A stretch of DNA of 64,000 nt from Terriglobia bacterium (lineage in GTDB: Bacteria; Acidobacteriota; Terriglobia; Bryobacterales; Bryobacteraceae). The stretch spans positions 92,805 to 156,804 of the forward strand of contig JAIQFE010000023.1 in NCBI GenBank assembly GCA_020073445.1, in the 5' to 3' direction. The translations under genes and the position numbers were made by a program. The notes beneath the pieces were generated by a model. It saw only the letters and a list, made by a program, of their open reading frames with translations. It had not been told where the DNA came from and did no database searches. This document shows, one piece after another, positions 47,214 through 55,943 of the stretch. The stretch's first letter is position 1. Every line of letters starts with the position of its first letter.

Positions 47214-48323
47214 TTGAAGCTTCTTGCCTTACTGCTGGCGGGTTCCCTCTATGGGGCTGATCTGCTGGACAATCCGGCGATCAACTACAATTACGCGCCG
47301 GTTCACGATCCGGTAGCCCGATTGGACCCCGGCAAGCTCAAATCCGACCTTCGATGCGTTTTGGACGCACTGCATGTGCCGGTCGAGTCGCAAATCGCGG
47401 TTTTTTCGAAAACCAGCCTGCAAGCGCCGTTAATCGGGCCGAACAATCCGCGGACCATCTTCTTCAATGACTCGGTGGCCGTCGGGTGGATGAAGGGAGG
47501 ATTCATCGAGCTGGCCGCTCTGGATCCTCGGCAAGGCGTTCAGTTCTACACTTTCGATCCGCGTTCATATGCGCCTCCACGGTTTGAGAAGGGCCGGGAT
47601 TGCCTCCGATGCCATGTGGGAGAAGCGACCCTGGACGTGCCTGGGCTGGTGGTGCGCAGTACCTACACGGCTCCGGACGGATCACCGATGCTCATCTACG
47701 GAGGCAGCGCGGTGGATCATCGCACGCCGATCGAGGATCGATGGGGCGGCTGGTTCGTCACGGGATCCGTTGGGAAAGTTCACCATCTGGGGAATGCGGT
47801 GATCAGAGCGCAGGGCGATCCGAAGGCCATGGAACCGCTCCACGGAAAAACCGACAGCGATGTGGCGGCGTTGATGCTGTTCGATCACCAGATGCACATG
47901 GCGAATCTGATCATCCGGATCGGTTGGGATGCTCGCGCGGGTGCGGGCGGGCTGGTGGAATCGGCAAAGGAGCTGGTCGATTACATGCTGTTCGTGGATG
48001 AAGCGCCGTTGCCGGGGAAGCTCGAGGGGAAGTTTGCCGAGGTTTTTGGCAAGAACGCCATTCGTGACAGCAAGGGCCGGAGTTTGCGGGACCTGGATTT
48101 GCAGAAGAGGCTGCTGCGGTATCCGTGCAGCTACATGATCTACAGCGAGGCTTTCGATGCGCTGCCCGGCGAGGCCAAGGACGCGATCTACAAGCGTCTG
48201 TGGCAGATTCTTTCCGGCAGAGAGAAAGACAAGAAATACGCCCGGCTTTCCGTTACGGACCGGCGCGCGGTTACCGAAATCCTTCGCGACACCAAGAAGG
48301 ATCTTCCGCTCTACTTCAAGTAA
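47214..48323 (+). CDS. Secreted mono-heme c-type cytochrome-like protein
   Basis: This 369-residue protein starts at TTG 47214, with a signal peptide MKLLALLLAGSLYGA. One heme-attachment motif CLRCH is present near residue 130, followed by a candidate distal Met in DGSPMLIY. Aromatic-rich flanks (GVQFYTFDPRSYAPPRF, EDRWGGWFVTGSVGKVHH) suggest a larger redox domain around the heme. The C-terminal 150 residues are helical and resemble the tail of uncharacterised acidobacterial heme proteins. No oxidase partner lies next to it; it overlaps the convergent PEP-CTERM gene by 13 bp. Confidence 0.8.
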   Translation: MKLLALLLAGSLYGADLLDNPAINYNYAPVHDPVARLDPGKLKSDLRCVLDALHVPVESQIAVFSKTSLQAPLIGPNNPRTIFFNDSVAVGWMKGGFIELAALDPRQGVQFYTFDPRSYAPPRFEKGRDCLRCHVGEATLDVPGLVVRSTYTAPDGSPMLIYGGSAVDHRTPIEDRWGGWFVTGSVGKVHHLGNAVIRAQGDPKAMEPLHGKTDSDVAALMLFDHQMHMANLIIRIGWDARAGAGGLVESAKELVDYMLFVDEAPLPGKLEGKFAEVFGKNAIRDSKGRSLRDLDLQKRLLRYPCSYMIYSEAFDALPGEAKDAIYKRLWQILSGREKDKKYARLSVTDRRAVTEILRDTKKDLPLYFK

Positions 48324-49045
48324 GAGCGGCGACGTCTGATCCAACCGAGAGCGGCTGCGCCAGTCAACATCAGCGCCCCGGAAGCCGGCTCTGGGACAGC
48401 GGTGTAGCGGAGCTGAAGGATATCACCGGAAAAGTCGAAATTGCCAGCCGCATCGCTCAGCGCGCCATTGACACTGGCAACACTTCCGCCGCCCGGGGGA
48501 CTAAAACTCACGGCGTCCAACGCACCACCTGGTTGTTCAGTAAAGCCGGTCATCTTGACGTCGATCAGGAGTCTGCCCTTAGTAGGGTCATACAAGAACG
48601 GCGTCGTGAACAGGATAGACAGGTCGAACGGACACACTCCTGGACCCGCGCAGCCGGGAGACTGGAATGCGACGGGTCCTGAATATACCAGCGTGTTATC
48701 AGGCCCCACATTGTCGGCGAACGTGGCGCTCATGAGCGGCCCGCCCGTGTTAGGGAACTTCGGACTCGTCGACAGAAAGAGGTTCAGCGTGGTGACTGTG
48801 AGGTCCAGCGAACCCATTCCTGGCGCGGTGCGGAACGACAGTTGATCGATCAGGAGCGAGCCACCCACAGAGGTAAACTGGCCCGAGCCCAGGAGCTGTT
48901 GAGATCGAATGTCGCCCGAGCCCCCAGTAGACGTATCTGCCTGGTTGCCGACGGTGTTGGTATTGGCATTTGGAATGACAATCGTGCTTCCGAAGGCCGC
49001 GGAGCAAGTTGTTGCAAGGACGAATGCTAGTTTCAGTTTAGACAT
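48311..49045 (-). CDS. PEP-CTERM sorted exported protein
   Basis: The start is ATG 49045, behind AAGGAAGAG, with signal peptide MSKLKLAFVLATTCSAAFGS. The body is low in Lys and rich in Gly, Ser, Thr and Asn, as is usual for exosortase substrates. The C-terminal sorting signal is complete: VPEPASGALMLTG, a hydrophobic helix and an RRRR cluster. The protein would be cleaved and exported by an exosortase (EpsH/XrtA type) encoded elsewhere. No catalytic motif is seen. Confidence 0.9.
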   Translation of the reverse strand: MSKLKLAFVLATTCSAAFGSTIVIPNANTNTVGNQADTSTGGSGDIRSQQLLGSGQFTSVGGSLLIDQLSFRTAPGMGSLDLTVTTLNLFLSTSPKFPNTGGPLMSATFADNVGPDNTLVYSGPVAFQSPGCAGPGVCPFDLSILFTTPFLYDPTKGRLLIDVKMTGFTEQPGGALDAVSFSPPGGGSVASVNGALSDAAGNFDFSGDILQLRYTAVPEPASGALMLTGAAALGWIRRRRSYLK

Positions 49046-49208
49046 CGATACTCTTCCTTGGATACGGAGCCGCATGCAGACTCAAGATCTACAGACCGGA
49101 CCTAGTCTACACCGAGAAAGCCTGTTTGCGCCGATTGGGGCCAAATTGGGAGTCCTGATAGTCCCAGGACGACGGGACGAATCCCGGCTTTTATGCACGC
49201 ATGGGTGC

Positions 49209-49214
49209 TAAAAT
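49209..49214 (+). promoter_or_regulatory. ssrA -10 box
   Basis: TAAAAT ends 12 bp before the mapped tmRNA 5' G, in a good position for a sigma-70 -10 element. No clear -35 match lies 17 bp further upstream (CGGCTT region). Confidence 0.5.
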
Positions 49215-49226
49215 GGATGAAGAAAG

Positions 49227-49580
49227 GGGGGCGCAACGGATTCGACGGGATTGTATCTAGCGTAGGAAGTCGTGCCGGGTTCCGAGCTCCCGTAAAACGA
49301 TCGGAAAACAACAACTGCCAATCAGCAGTTTGCATACGCTGCTTAATTAATTAAGTAGCCGTCCTGGGCTGTTAGGCTTGCATGGCAGTCTGAGGGCGTA
49401 ATCATGGCAGGATAGGTCAAAGGCTTCCGCCTGGAGCCCGCAACCGAGACCAATCAGGCTAAGCCGCCTCGCTCTTGCCGGTTCCGCACGAGGCGGTCTA
49501 AAACCACCGAATCGGAAACGCACGTAGTCTTTCGCGGTAGACTTTCTCGGACGCGGGTTCAACTCCCGCCGCCTCCACCA
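49227..49580 (+). ncRNA. ssrA: Transfer-messenger RNA (tmRNA)
   Basis: The 5' end GGGGGCG (49227-49233) pairs with CGCCTCC (49570-49576) to form the seven-pair acceptor stem, leaving discriminator A and an encoded CCA (49578-49580). The T-arm GGGTTCAACTCCC precedes it, and the conserved tmRNA start GCGCAACGGATTCGACGG is present. The tag reading frame at 49317-49346 encodes ANQQFAYAA followed by TAA, with GCC as resume codon; FAYAA-type ends are known from Acidobacteria. tmRNA with SmpB rescues stalled ribosomes and tags the nascent peptide for proteolysis. The 3' end lies 18 bp from a recombinase remnant and is a classic integration site. Confidence 0.95.
49556..49580 (+). other. Candidate attachment site (att) in the ssrA 3' end
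   Basis: The T-arm and acceptor 3' half of ssrA (GGTTCAACTCC to CCACCA) are where tyrosine recombinases most often integrate, restoring the gene with phage-borne sequence. A recombinase fragment begins directly downstream with its 3' end toward ssrA. I did not find a second copy of this stretch in the rest of the window by eye, so the matching right end is either lost or outside. Confidence 0.5.
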
Positions 49581-49598
49581 CTCTATCCATCTTATTTT

Positions 49599-49947
49599 TC
49601 ATTTAGTTAACAGCCTCTGCTTTTCTGTGTACCTCTGGTGTACCCTTCGTTGAAGGGAGAGCAAGTGAATCCTTCTCCCAACTCCGTCGGACGTCTGCCT
49701 CTCTAGCTGCTCCTGCCGCGCGCGTACCCAGGGCGAATAGTGCTTCTCAGTGACCTCCACACTTTTGTGGCCCAACAGCATGGAGACACGCTCAATTGGT
49801 ACGCCGGATAATAGCAATTCAGTTGCGAATGTGTCGCGGAATCGGTGCGCGTGCCCGTCCGGGACTCCAGCGAGTACAAACAGCTTTCTGAGGCTGCGTT
49901 GCCAGTCTCCAACCGCACTCTTTGGTTTCGATTCACCACTCCAGAAA
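49599..49947 (-). pseudogene. Tyrosine recombinase/integrase, C-terminal catalytic remnant
   Basis: On the minus strand this encodes the second half of a phage-type integrase: FWSGESKPKSAVGDWQRSL, then HRFRDTFATELLLSGV (HxxR of the active site), LLGHKSVEVTEKHYSPWV (second His and the nucleophilic Tyr) and a basic tail. The first catalytic Arg with its surrounding region and the N-terminal core-binding domain are gone: homology stops near FWSG at about 49947. The remaining open frame can start at an ATG at 49967 but is only 122 residues. It marks an integrative element once inserted at ssrA. Confidence 0.87.
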
Positions 49948-50260
49948 CGTCGCCGAGACACCGGCATTTTCCGAGCTGGAGTGGGCGCGCAAGATCGCTG
50001 CCGCGACTGGATGGAGGGGCGAGTTCATTGTCCTTCCGAAGGACCGCACGCCGAAGGATCTGCAACATCCCGGCAACTCCGCGCAGCACTGGGAAGCTGA
50101 TTCGACGCGTATCCGAAGGGAGTTGGACTACTGCGAGCCGGTGTCAATCGAAGAGGGGATTCGCCGGACGATCGAGTGGGAGCGGGCAAATCCGCCAGGC
50201 GACTTCAATCCGCACCCGTTCGATTACGCGGCCGAGGATGCTGCGATAATCACTCACTGA
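49947..50260 (+). pseudogene. NAD-dependent epimerase/dehydratase, C-terminal remnant
   Basis: The plus-strand frame from about 49947 to TGA 50260 encodes about 104 residues of the C-terminal part of an SDR-type epimerase: FSELEWARKIAAATGWRGEF, VLPKDRTPKDLQHPGN, then WEADSTRIRRELDYCEPVSI and RTIEWERANPPG. The NAD-binding Rossmann half is absent. It abuts the integrase remnant head-to-head, both broken at the same place (about 49947), so one deletion joined them. Confidence 0.75.
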
Positions 50261-50367
50261 AACTTCGCGCGCTAAAAGGAAACGGTTTCGGAACAGACCT
50301 CTGGTCATGGATAACGTCAGTCCCCACACAAACACCTCTTTCTAGGCTAGAATCAGGTCACACCCAA

Positions 50368-53013
50368 ATGCCGCTATTAGCTGGGACTCGGCTAGGGCCG
50401 TACGAGATCCTTGCAACAATTGGCACGGGCGGCATGGGCGAGGTATATCGCGCCCGTGACTCACGCCTGAATCGAGATGTCGCGATCAAGGTCTCCAATG
50501 CGCAGTTTACTGAGCGCTTCACGCGCGAGGCTCGCGCTATTGCCGCGCTGAACCACACTAATATCTGCCATCTGTATGACGTTGGGCCGGACTATCTGGT
50601 CATGGAGTATGTGGAAGGCCATGAACTGCGTGGCCCGATGGACTTCGATGAAGCACTTCCAATCATCCAGCAATTGATTGACGGCATCGAGGCCGCCCAC
50701 GAGAAGAACATTGTCCATCGCGATCTAAAGCCGGCCAACATCAAGATCACGCCGGAAGGCGTCGTGAAGATTCTCGATTTCGGGCTGGCGAAAGCCATGG
50801 AGCTTCCGCCCTCCAATGATGGCAATCCCGAGAACTCTCCTACGCTTACCATCGGCGCGACTCAAGCGGGCACCATTCTTGGGACCGCGGCGTATATGGC
50901 GCCCGAGCAGGCCAAAGGCAAGGCGGCGGATCGACGCTCCGACATCTGGTCGTTTGGCGTCATTCTCTATGAAGTCCTGACGGGCAAGCGATTGTTCCAG
51001 GGAGAAACGGCAGTCGAGATTCTCGGGGCTGTCTTGAATCAGGAGCCTGATATCTCCGCGGCACCCCCGCGTGTACACAGCCTATTGCGCTGGAGCCTGG
51101 AAAAGGATCGCAAACAAAGGCTCGCTTCGATTAGTGATGCACGCAGACAGTTGAACAGCGACAGCAGTGGAGCTGAATCCAGCGGACAGTACGCGCCGAC
51201 GTCGCGGTCCGTGCTTGGATGGTTTGCGGGGGCCGCGGCATTGTTCTTCATTGCGGCAGCATTTCTAGCCTTCGCGCATTTTCGCGAAACGCCTACGCCC
51301 CAGCCCACGCTGCGTTATTCGGTCGCAGTTCCGGAAGGCAGCTTCGTACACAGCTTCGCGGTTTCTCCCGATGGCCGCATGCTAGTAATCGCGGCGATCG
51401 CAAACGGAAAGAGCCAGCTATGGTTGCGGCGCTTGGATGCTCTTCAGGCTCAGCCGATGCCTTTTACCGAGGACGCGACATATCCCTTTTGGTCACCCGA
51501 CAGCCGCTGGATCGGTTTCTTCGCGCAAAACAAGTTGAAGAAGATCGCGGCCAGCGGCGGCCCGGCCCGGTCGCTGTGTGAAGCGGCCTACAGCCGCGGC
51601 GGATCCTGGAATCGCGATGACATCATCGTGTTTTCGCCGGCCAATGGCGATTTTGCCCTCCAGCGATGCGCGGCGTCTGGCGGCGGTGTTCCGACTGCCG
51701 TGACTAGAGTTAAGGGTGATTACCGGCACCCCTTTTTTCTACCGGACGGCCAGCATTTCTTGTATTTGACACTCGGGTTGTTGCCTGAGACGAGTGGCGT
51801 CTATGTGAGTTCGTTGGACGGCAAAGAGAACCGCCGTCTTTTGGCGGACGTATCCGAGGCAATGTTTGCGCGACCCGTCCGCGGAGAGGACTCCGGCCAC
51901 ATTCTATTCATACGTGAGGGCAACCTGATGGCCCAGCCCTTCGACGCGGGAAATGCACAGGTCGCTGGCGAAGAGTTTCTGGTTGCGGAAGGCATTAGCT
52001 TAACCACCAACCAGGACCAGACTTACGCTCCAGTCAGCATCTCGGATGACGGCGTGCTCCTCTATGCCAGTGGCGCCGGCGGCGGCCGGGTTGACCAAAT
52101 CGTCTGGTACGATCGCGCTGGCAACCCCCTCAGTTCGGTGGCCGCTGGTGCGATCCGGTATCCTGCCATTTCGCCGGATGAGAAAACCGTAGCGTTCCAG
52201 CGTCTATCATCTGCCACCGCCAGCGATCTTTGGTTGCGGGACAATCGAGGGTCCGAAGCGCGTTTCACCACTGACGTTTCGGCAAACGCCACGCCTTTTT
52301 GGTCGCCCAAGGGTGACCGCATTGTGTTTGCTAGCAATCGAAAAGGCGGAGTTTACAATCTGTACCGAAAGGCAACAAACGGGAACGAGAAAGAGAAGGA
52401 TGAGTTGTTGCTGGAGACCGGCAATGCCAAATTCCCATCTCAATGGTCGCGGGACGGGCGGTTTATCGTTTACACGGAGAACGATCCGAAAACTAAGCAG
52501 GACATCTGGGTCCTACCAGTGGAAGGTTCTGCGGCCCCTGGGTCGAATGAAATGAAAGCGCTCCCCTTCGTACATACAGAATTTAACGAAGTCTTTGGAC
52601 AGCTTTCTCCCGATAGCCGCTGGATGGCATACACTTCGGACGAGTCGGGACATCGGGAGGTATACGTGCGCCCTTTTCCGGGCGCCGAAAGCAAGTCAAA
52701 TATCTCGGTCGCAGGCGGGCAAGGGCCGCGCTGGAGTGGAGATGGCAAGGAAATATTCTTCGAAGCAGCCGACGGGAAGCTGATGGCCGCGATCGTTAGG
52801 CCGATTGTCGGCACGAAAACACCCTTTCAAGTGGATACACCCCACGCGTTATTTGATGCCCACATGACACGTAAAGAACGGGATGTGCTGTATGAGTACG
52901 ATGTCACTCCGGATGGGAAGCGTTTCCTCGTCCAAACTACCAACGCGCCAGGACCGGCTTCCGCACTACCTTTGACTGTGGTGGTGAACTGGAGCGCAGG
53001 AATCAAAAAATAA
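50368..53013 (+). CDS. Membrane Ser/Thr protein kinase with WD40-like (PD40) propeller
   Basis: The start is ATG 50368 (the frame opens upstream at 50176). Kinase domain residues 10-265: GTGGMGEVYRARD, VAIKVSN, HRDLKPANIKITPEGVVKIL followed by DFG, AAYMAPEQAKG and DIWSFGVILYEVLTG. One transmembrane segment (WFAGAAALFFIAAAFLAF, about residues 283-303) leads to an extracytoplasmic domain of about 570 residues. This has TolB/PD40-type blades such as FAVSPDGRMLVIAA, PFWSPDSRWIGFFA, PFWSPKGDRIVFAS and PRWSGDGKEIFFEA. The design is a receptor kinase that reads a ligand outside and signals by phosphorylation. It is followed 1 bp later by a paralogue. Confidence 0.93.
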   Translation: MPLLAGTRLGPYEILATIGTGGMGEVYRARDSRLNRDVAIKVSNAQFTERFTREARAIAALNHTNICHLYDVGPDYLVMEYVEGHELRGPMDFDEALPIIQQLIDGIEAAHEKNIVHRDLKPANIKITPEGVVKILDFGLAKAMELPPSNDGNPENSPTLTIGATQAGTILGTAAYMAPEQAKGKAADRRSDIWSFGVILYEVLTGKRLFQGETAVEILGAVLNQEPDISAAPPRVHSLLRWSLEKDRKQRLASISDARRQLNSDSSGAESSGQYAPTSRSVLGWFAGAAALFFIAAAFLAFAHFRETPTPQPTLRYSVAVPEGSFVHSFAVSPDGRMLVIAAIANGKSQLWLRRLDALQAQPMPFTEDATYPFWSPDSRWIGFFAQNKLKKIAASGGPARSLCEAAYSRGGSWNRDDIIVFSPANGDFALQRCAASGGGVPTAVTRVKGDYRHPFFLPDGQHFLYLTLGLLPETSGVYVSSLDGKENRRLLADVSEAMFARPVRGEDSGHILFIREGNLMAQPFDAGNAQVAGEEFLVAEGISLTTNQDQTYAPVSISDDGVLLYASGAGGGRVDQIVWYDRAGNPLSSVAAGAIRYPAISPDEKTVAFQRLSSATASDLWLRDNRGSEARFTTDVSANATPFWSPKGDRIVFASNRKGGVYNLYRKATNGNEKEKDELLLETGNAKFPSQWSRDGRFIVYTENDPKTKQDIWVLPVEGSAAPGSNEMKALPFVHTEFNEVFGQLSPDSRWMAYTSDESGHREVYVRPFPGAESKSNISVAGGQGPRWSGDGKEIFFEAADGKLMAAIVRPIVGTKTPFQVDTPHALFDAHMTRKERDVLYEYDVTPDGKRFLVQTTNAPGPASALPLTVVVNWSAGIKK

Positions 53014-53014
53014 C

Positions 53015-55675
53015 ATGCCGCTTTCAGCGGGTGACAAAATCGGCCACTACGAAGTTCTGTCCCTGCTCGGCCAAGGCGGGATGGGCGAAGTGTATCGCGC
53101 GCGCGACACGAAACTGAAGCGTGATGTGGCGCTTAAGGTCTTGCCCGCAACACTGCTCCGCGATCCCGAGCGCATGGCCCGATTCCAGCGCGAAGCTGAA
53201 GTGCTGGCATCGCTGGACCACCCCAATATCGGTCCAATCTTTGGAATCGTGGACTCCGAAGATTCCACTGGGCTGGTCCTGGCGCTCATCGACGGATTGA
53301 CGCTAGCGGAGCGCATCGAAACTGGCCCGATTCCGCTAGACGAAGCAGTCACAATCTCGAAACAGATCGCCGAAGCCCTGGAGTATGCCCACGACCGCGG
53401 CGTTATTCATCGCGACCTAAAACCCGCGAACGTTAAGATCACGCCCGAGGGCGTCGTTAAGGTGCTCGACTTCGGTTTGGCCAAAGTACTTGAAGACGAG
53501 CCACCGATAGCGTCGATGGCGAACTCGCCCACGCTGACGATGGGACACACGCGGGCGGGCGTGATTCTGGGTACGGCCGCATACATGTCCCCGGAACAGG
53601 CGGTGGGGCGTCCGGTGGATAGGCGAACGGATATTTTTTCGTTCGGGGCGGTCTTGTATGAGATGCTCACGGGGAAGCGAGCGTTTGCGGGAGCGGTCAC
53701 ACCGGATGTGCAGGAGGCCGTCGTTAAGAATGATCCGGATTGGTCAAAGCTTCCGGCCGAAGTCCCCCCACCCATCGGAAAATTGCTGAAGCGGTGTCTG
53801 GTGAAGGACCGCAAGCAGCGGCTGCAAGCGATTGGCGAGGTCCGCATAGCGATCGACAGCCCGCGAGAAGGCGCCGAAGGCGACAGCCCTGAACCATCTG
53901 CAAACCCCTCGTCCCGGCCTGCCTGGATCGTGGCTGGAGTAGCGCTACTGGCGGCGCTCGGAATTGGATGGCTGTATTTTCGCCAGCCTACGGAGCCTCC
54001 GCGCCTAATGCGAACCTCGCTCGTGATGCCGGAGAAGGCGTACTACAACGACTACAGGAGCCTCCCCGCGATTTCTCCCGATGGGCGGCGTGTAGCAGTC
54101 TCGCTGATGGTTGACGGCAAAAGGTCAATCTGGCTCCGTGATTTGGATTCACTCGAAGCTCATCCGCTACGCGGCACGGACGAGGGTGAGTTGCCCTTCT
54201 GGTCTCCCGGGAGCATGGTGTTGGGGTACTTCACTCCAACAACGTTGAAGACGATCGATCTGGGCGGGGGTCCCTCAGTCACCGTTTGCAATGCTATCGA
54301 CGGAACTGGCGGAACCTGGAATCAGAACAACGTAATCGTCTATGGAGTCAACGCCGGCGGATTGTTTCGGGTGTCCGCCGCGGGAGGCACCTCCTACCCT
54401 ATCATCGAGCCTGATCGCGCGGCGGGTGAATCAAGCGACCGGAGCCCGTGGTTCCTACCAGACGGTGTGCATCTCCTCTACACGGCACGCAGCATTACGA
54501 ACCCCGAGAAGTCGCGAATCCGGGTTGCGGATGTGAACGCAACTTCACCTTCCAGCGTAAAGACCGATGTGGTTGCAGTGGACTCGAACGCTGTCTATGC
54601 TTCACCGGGTTTGCTTCTTTATATGAAGGAAACGACTCTGATGGCGCAGCCTTTCGATGCCGGCAAGGCTCGGACAACGGGTAGCGCAGTCCCGATCGCA
54701 GAGCAAGTTAACTTTGCAAATCGTGCGAGCCAAGGGTCGTTTTCCGTCTCCGAAAACGGCGCTTTGGTATACGCCTCGGCTGCCATGGGGGTTGCCGCGG
54801 AAGATGCTGCGCTCATGTGGTTCGACGGCTCTGGAAAGGCCTTGGGCTCACTCACCACAGCCTTGCACCCGTACTTCGAGGGGTGGGCCAGAATCGCACC
54901 GGGCGGCCAGACAATTGCGCTGTCGGCGCGAGATGGACAAGCGCGAGGGGTGGATATTTGGCTGTATGATCTGGCGCGCAGCGCTCCATCGCGGTTCACA
55001 TTCGGCCCTGGCAGCGGTAGGTTCCCCGTTTGGTCTCCCGATGGCAGCCAGGTGGCGTTTGAGATGCAAGCGCCAGAATCCAAAGATATGGACAAGAAGG
55101 CGGTGAGTGGCGTCGGCCAGATGGAAATCGTCAGCCAGGCGCAAGCGCAACACTACCCCGATGACTGGTCGTCCGACGGGCGGTACATCGTAGAGCAACG
55201 GCAGGTTCCAAAGCACGGATGGGACATCTGGATCGTCCCGATGACCGGCGACGAGAAGGCGTTCCCCTATTTGCAGACCGAGTTCAACGAAACCAACGCC
55301 CGCCTTTCCCCTAAAGGGCAGTGGCTGGCGTATCAATCCGACGACTCCAAGCGCAATGAGATCTATGTGGTCGGCTTCCCCAAGCCGGTACAAAAGTGGA
55401 CGATCTCGACCGGAGGCGGCACGGTGCCCGTCTGGAGCCGCGATGGGCGGGAGTTGTATTTTCTGAGCGCGGACCGGAAATTGATGGCCGTCGATGTAGG
55501 TGCGGGTCCGACGTTCGAACCGCGCGTCTCCAAGCCACTGTTTGAAACCCGTGCCGTGTTCTACGACGTCAGCAAAGACGGGCGATTCCTAATGACGGTT
55601 CCTTCGGAGCAGCCCGCCTCCTCCGTTCCCTTGACCGCCGTTTTCAACTGGCAAGCGGCTTTGAAAAGGCCGTAG
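53015..55675 (+). CDS. Membrane Ser/Thr protein kinase with WD40-like propeller (paralogue)
   Basis: This 886-residue protein has the same architecture as the preceding gene. The kinase domain has GQGGMGEVYRARD, VALKVLP, HRDLKPANVKITPEGVVKVL followed by DFG, AAYMSPEQAVG and DIFSFGAVLYEMLTGKRAF. The transmembrane helix is WIVAGVALLAALGIGWLYF at about 303-321, and propeller motifs include PAISPDGRRVAVSL, PFWSPGSMVLGYF, PVWSPDGSQVAFEM and PVWSRDGRELYFLS. The two proteins share kinase, linker and C-terminal strand (PLTAVFNW versus PLTVVVNW), so they arose by tandem duplication. They may form a heteromeric receptor or sense different ligands. Confidence 0.93.
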   Translation: MPLSAGDKIGHYEVLSLLGQGGMGEVYRARDTKLKRDVALKVLPATLLRDPERMARFQREAEVLASLDHPNIGPIFGIVDSEDSTGLVLALIDGLTLAERIETGPIPLDEAVTISKQIAEALEYAHDRGVIHRDLKPANVKITPEGVVKVLDFGLAKVLEDEPPIASMANSPTLTMGHTRAGVILGTAAYMSPEQAVGRPVDRRTDIFSFGAVLYEMLTGKRAFAGAVTPDVQEAVVKNDPDWSKLPAEVPPPIGKLLKRCLVKDRKQRLQAIGEVRIAIDSPREGAEGDSPEPSANPSSRPAWIVAGVALLAALGIGWLYFRQPTEPPRLMRTSLVMPEKAYYNDYRSLPAISPDGRRVAVSLMVDGKRSIWLRDLDSLEAHPLRGTDEGELPFWSPGSMVLGYFTPTTLKTIDLGGGPSVTVCNAIDGTGGTWNQNNVIVYGVNAGGLFRVSAAGGTSYPIIEPDRAAGESSDRSPWFLPDGVHLLYTARSITNPEKSRIRVADVNATSPSSVKTDVVAVDSNAVYASPGLLLYMKETTLMAQPFDAGKARTTGSAVPIAEQVNFANRASQGSFSVSENGALVYASAAMGVAAEDAALMWFDGSGKALGSLTTALHPYFEGWARIAPGGQTIALSARDGQARGVDIWLYDLARSAPSRFTFGPGSGRFPVWSPDGSQVAFEMQAPESKDMDKKAVSGVGQMEIVSQAQAQHYPDDWSSDGRYIVEQRQVPKHGWDIWIVPMTGDEKAFPYLQTEFNETNARLSPKGQWLAYQSDDSKRNEIYVVGFPKPVQKWTISTGGGTVPVWSRDGRELYFLSADRKLMAVDVGAGPTFEPRVSKPLFETRAVFYDVSKDGRFLMTVPSEQPASSVPLTAVFNWQAALKRP

Positions 55676-55943
55676 TGGGTCGTGGGGCGCCGCGAACGGA
55701 AATCTAATGCTTTCGACACGAGTGCCGGAGGCCGAAAGTATAACTTCCAACGCGCCGTTAACTAGGCGCAATCGGCTCTAGTCGCGTAAGTCTAGCTGAG
55801 TCAAGCCAGTGTGTGAGGACTTGATCTCCGTATTCTTCCTGCCAGAGACTACCTCGGGAAACGCAGCTTGGCACCACCACTCTCGCCACGGCACGCACCG
55901 TGCTAAAATTGCCAACCTATCAGCACAGAACGCGGGAGGATGG

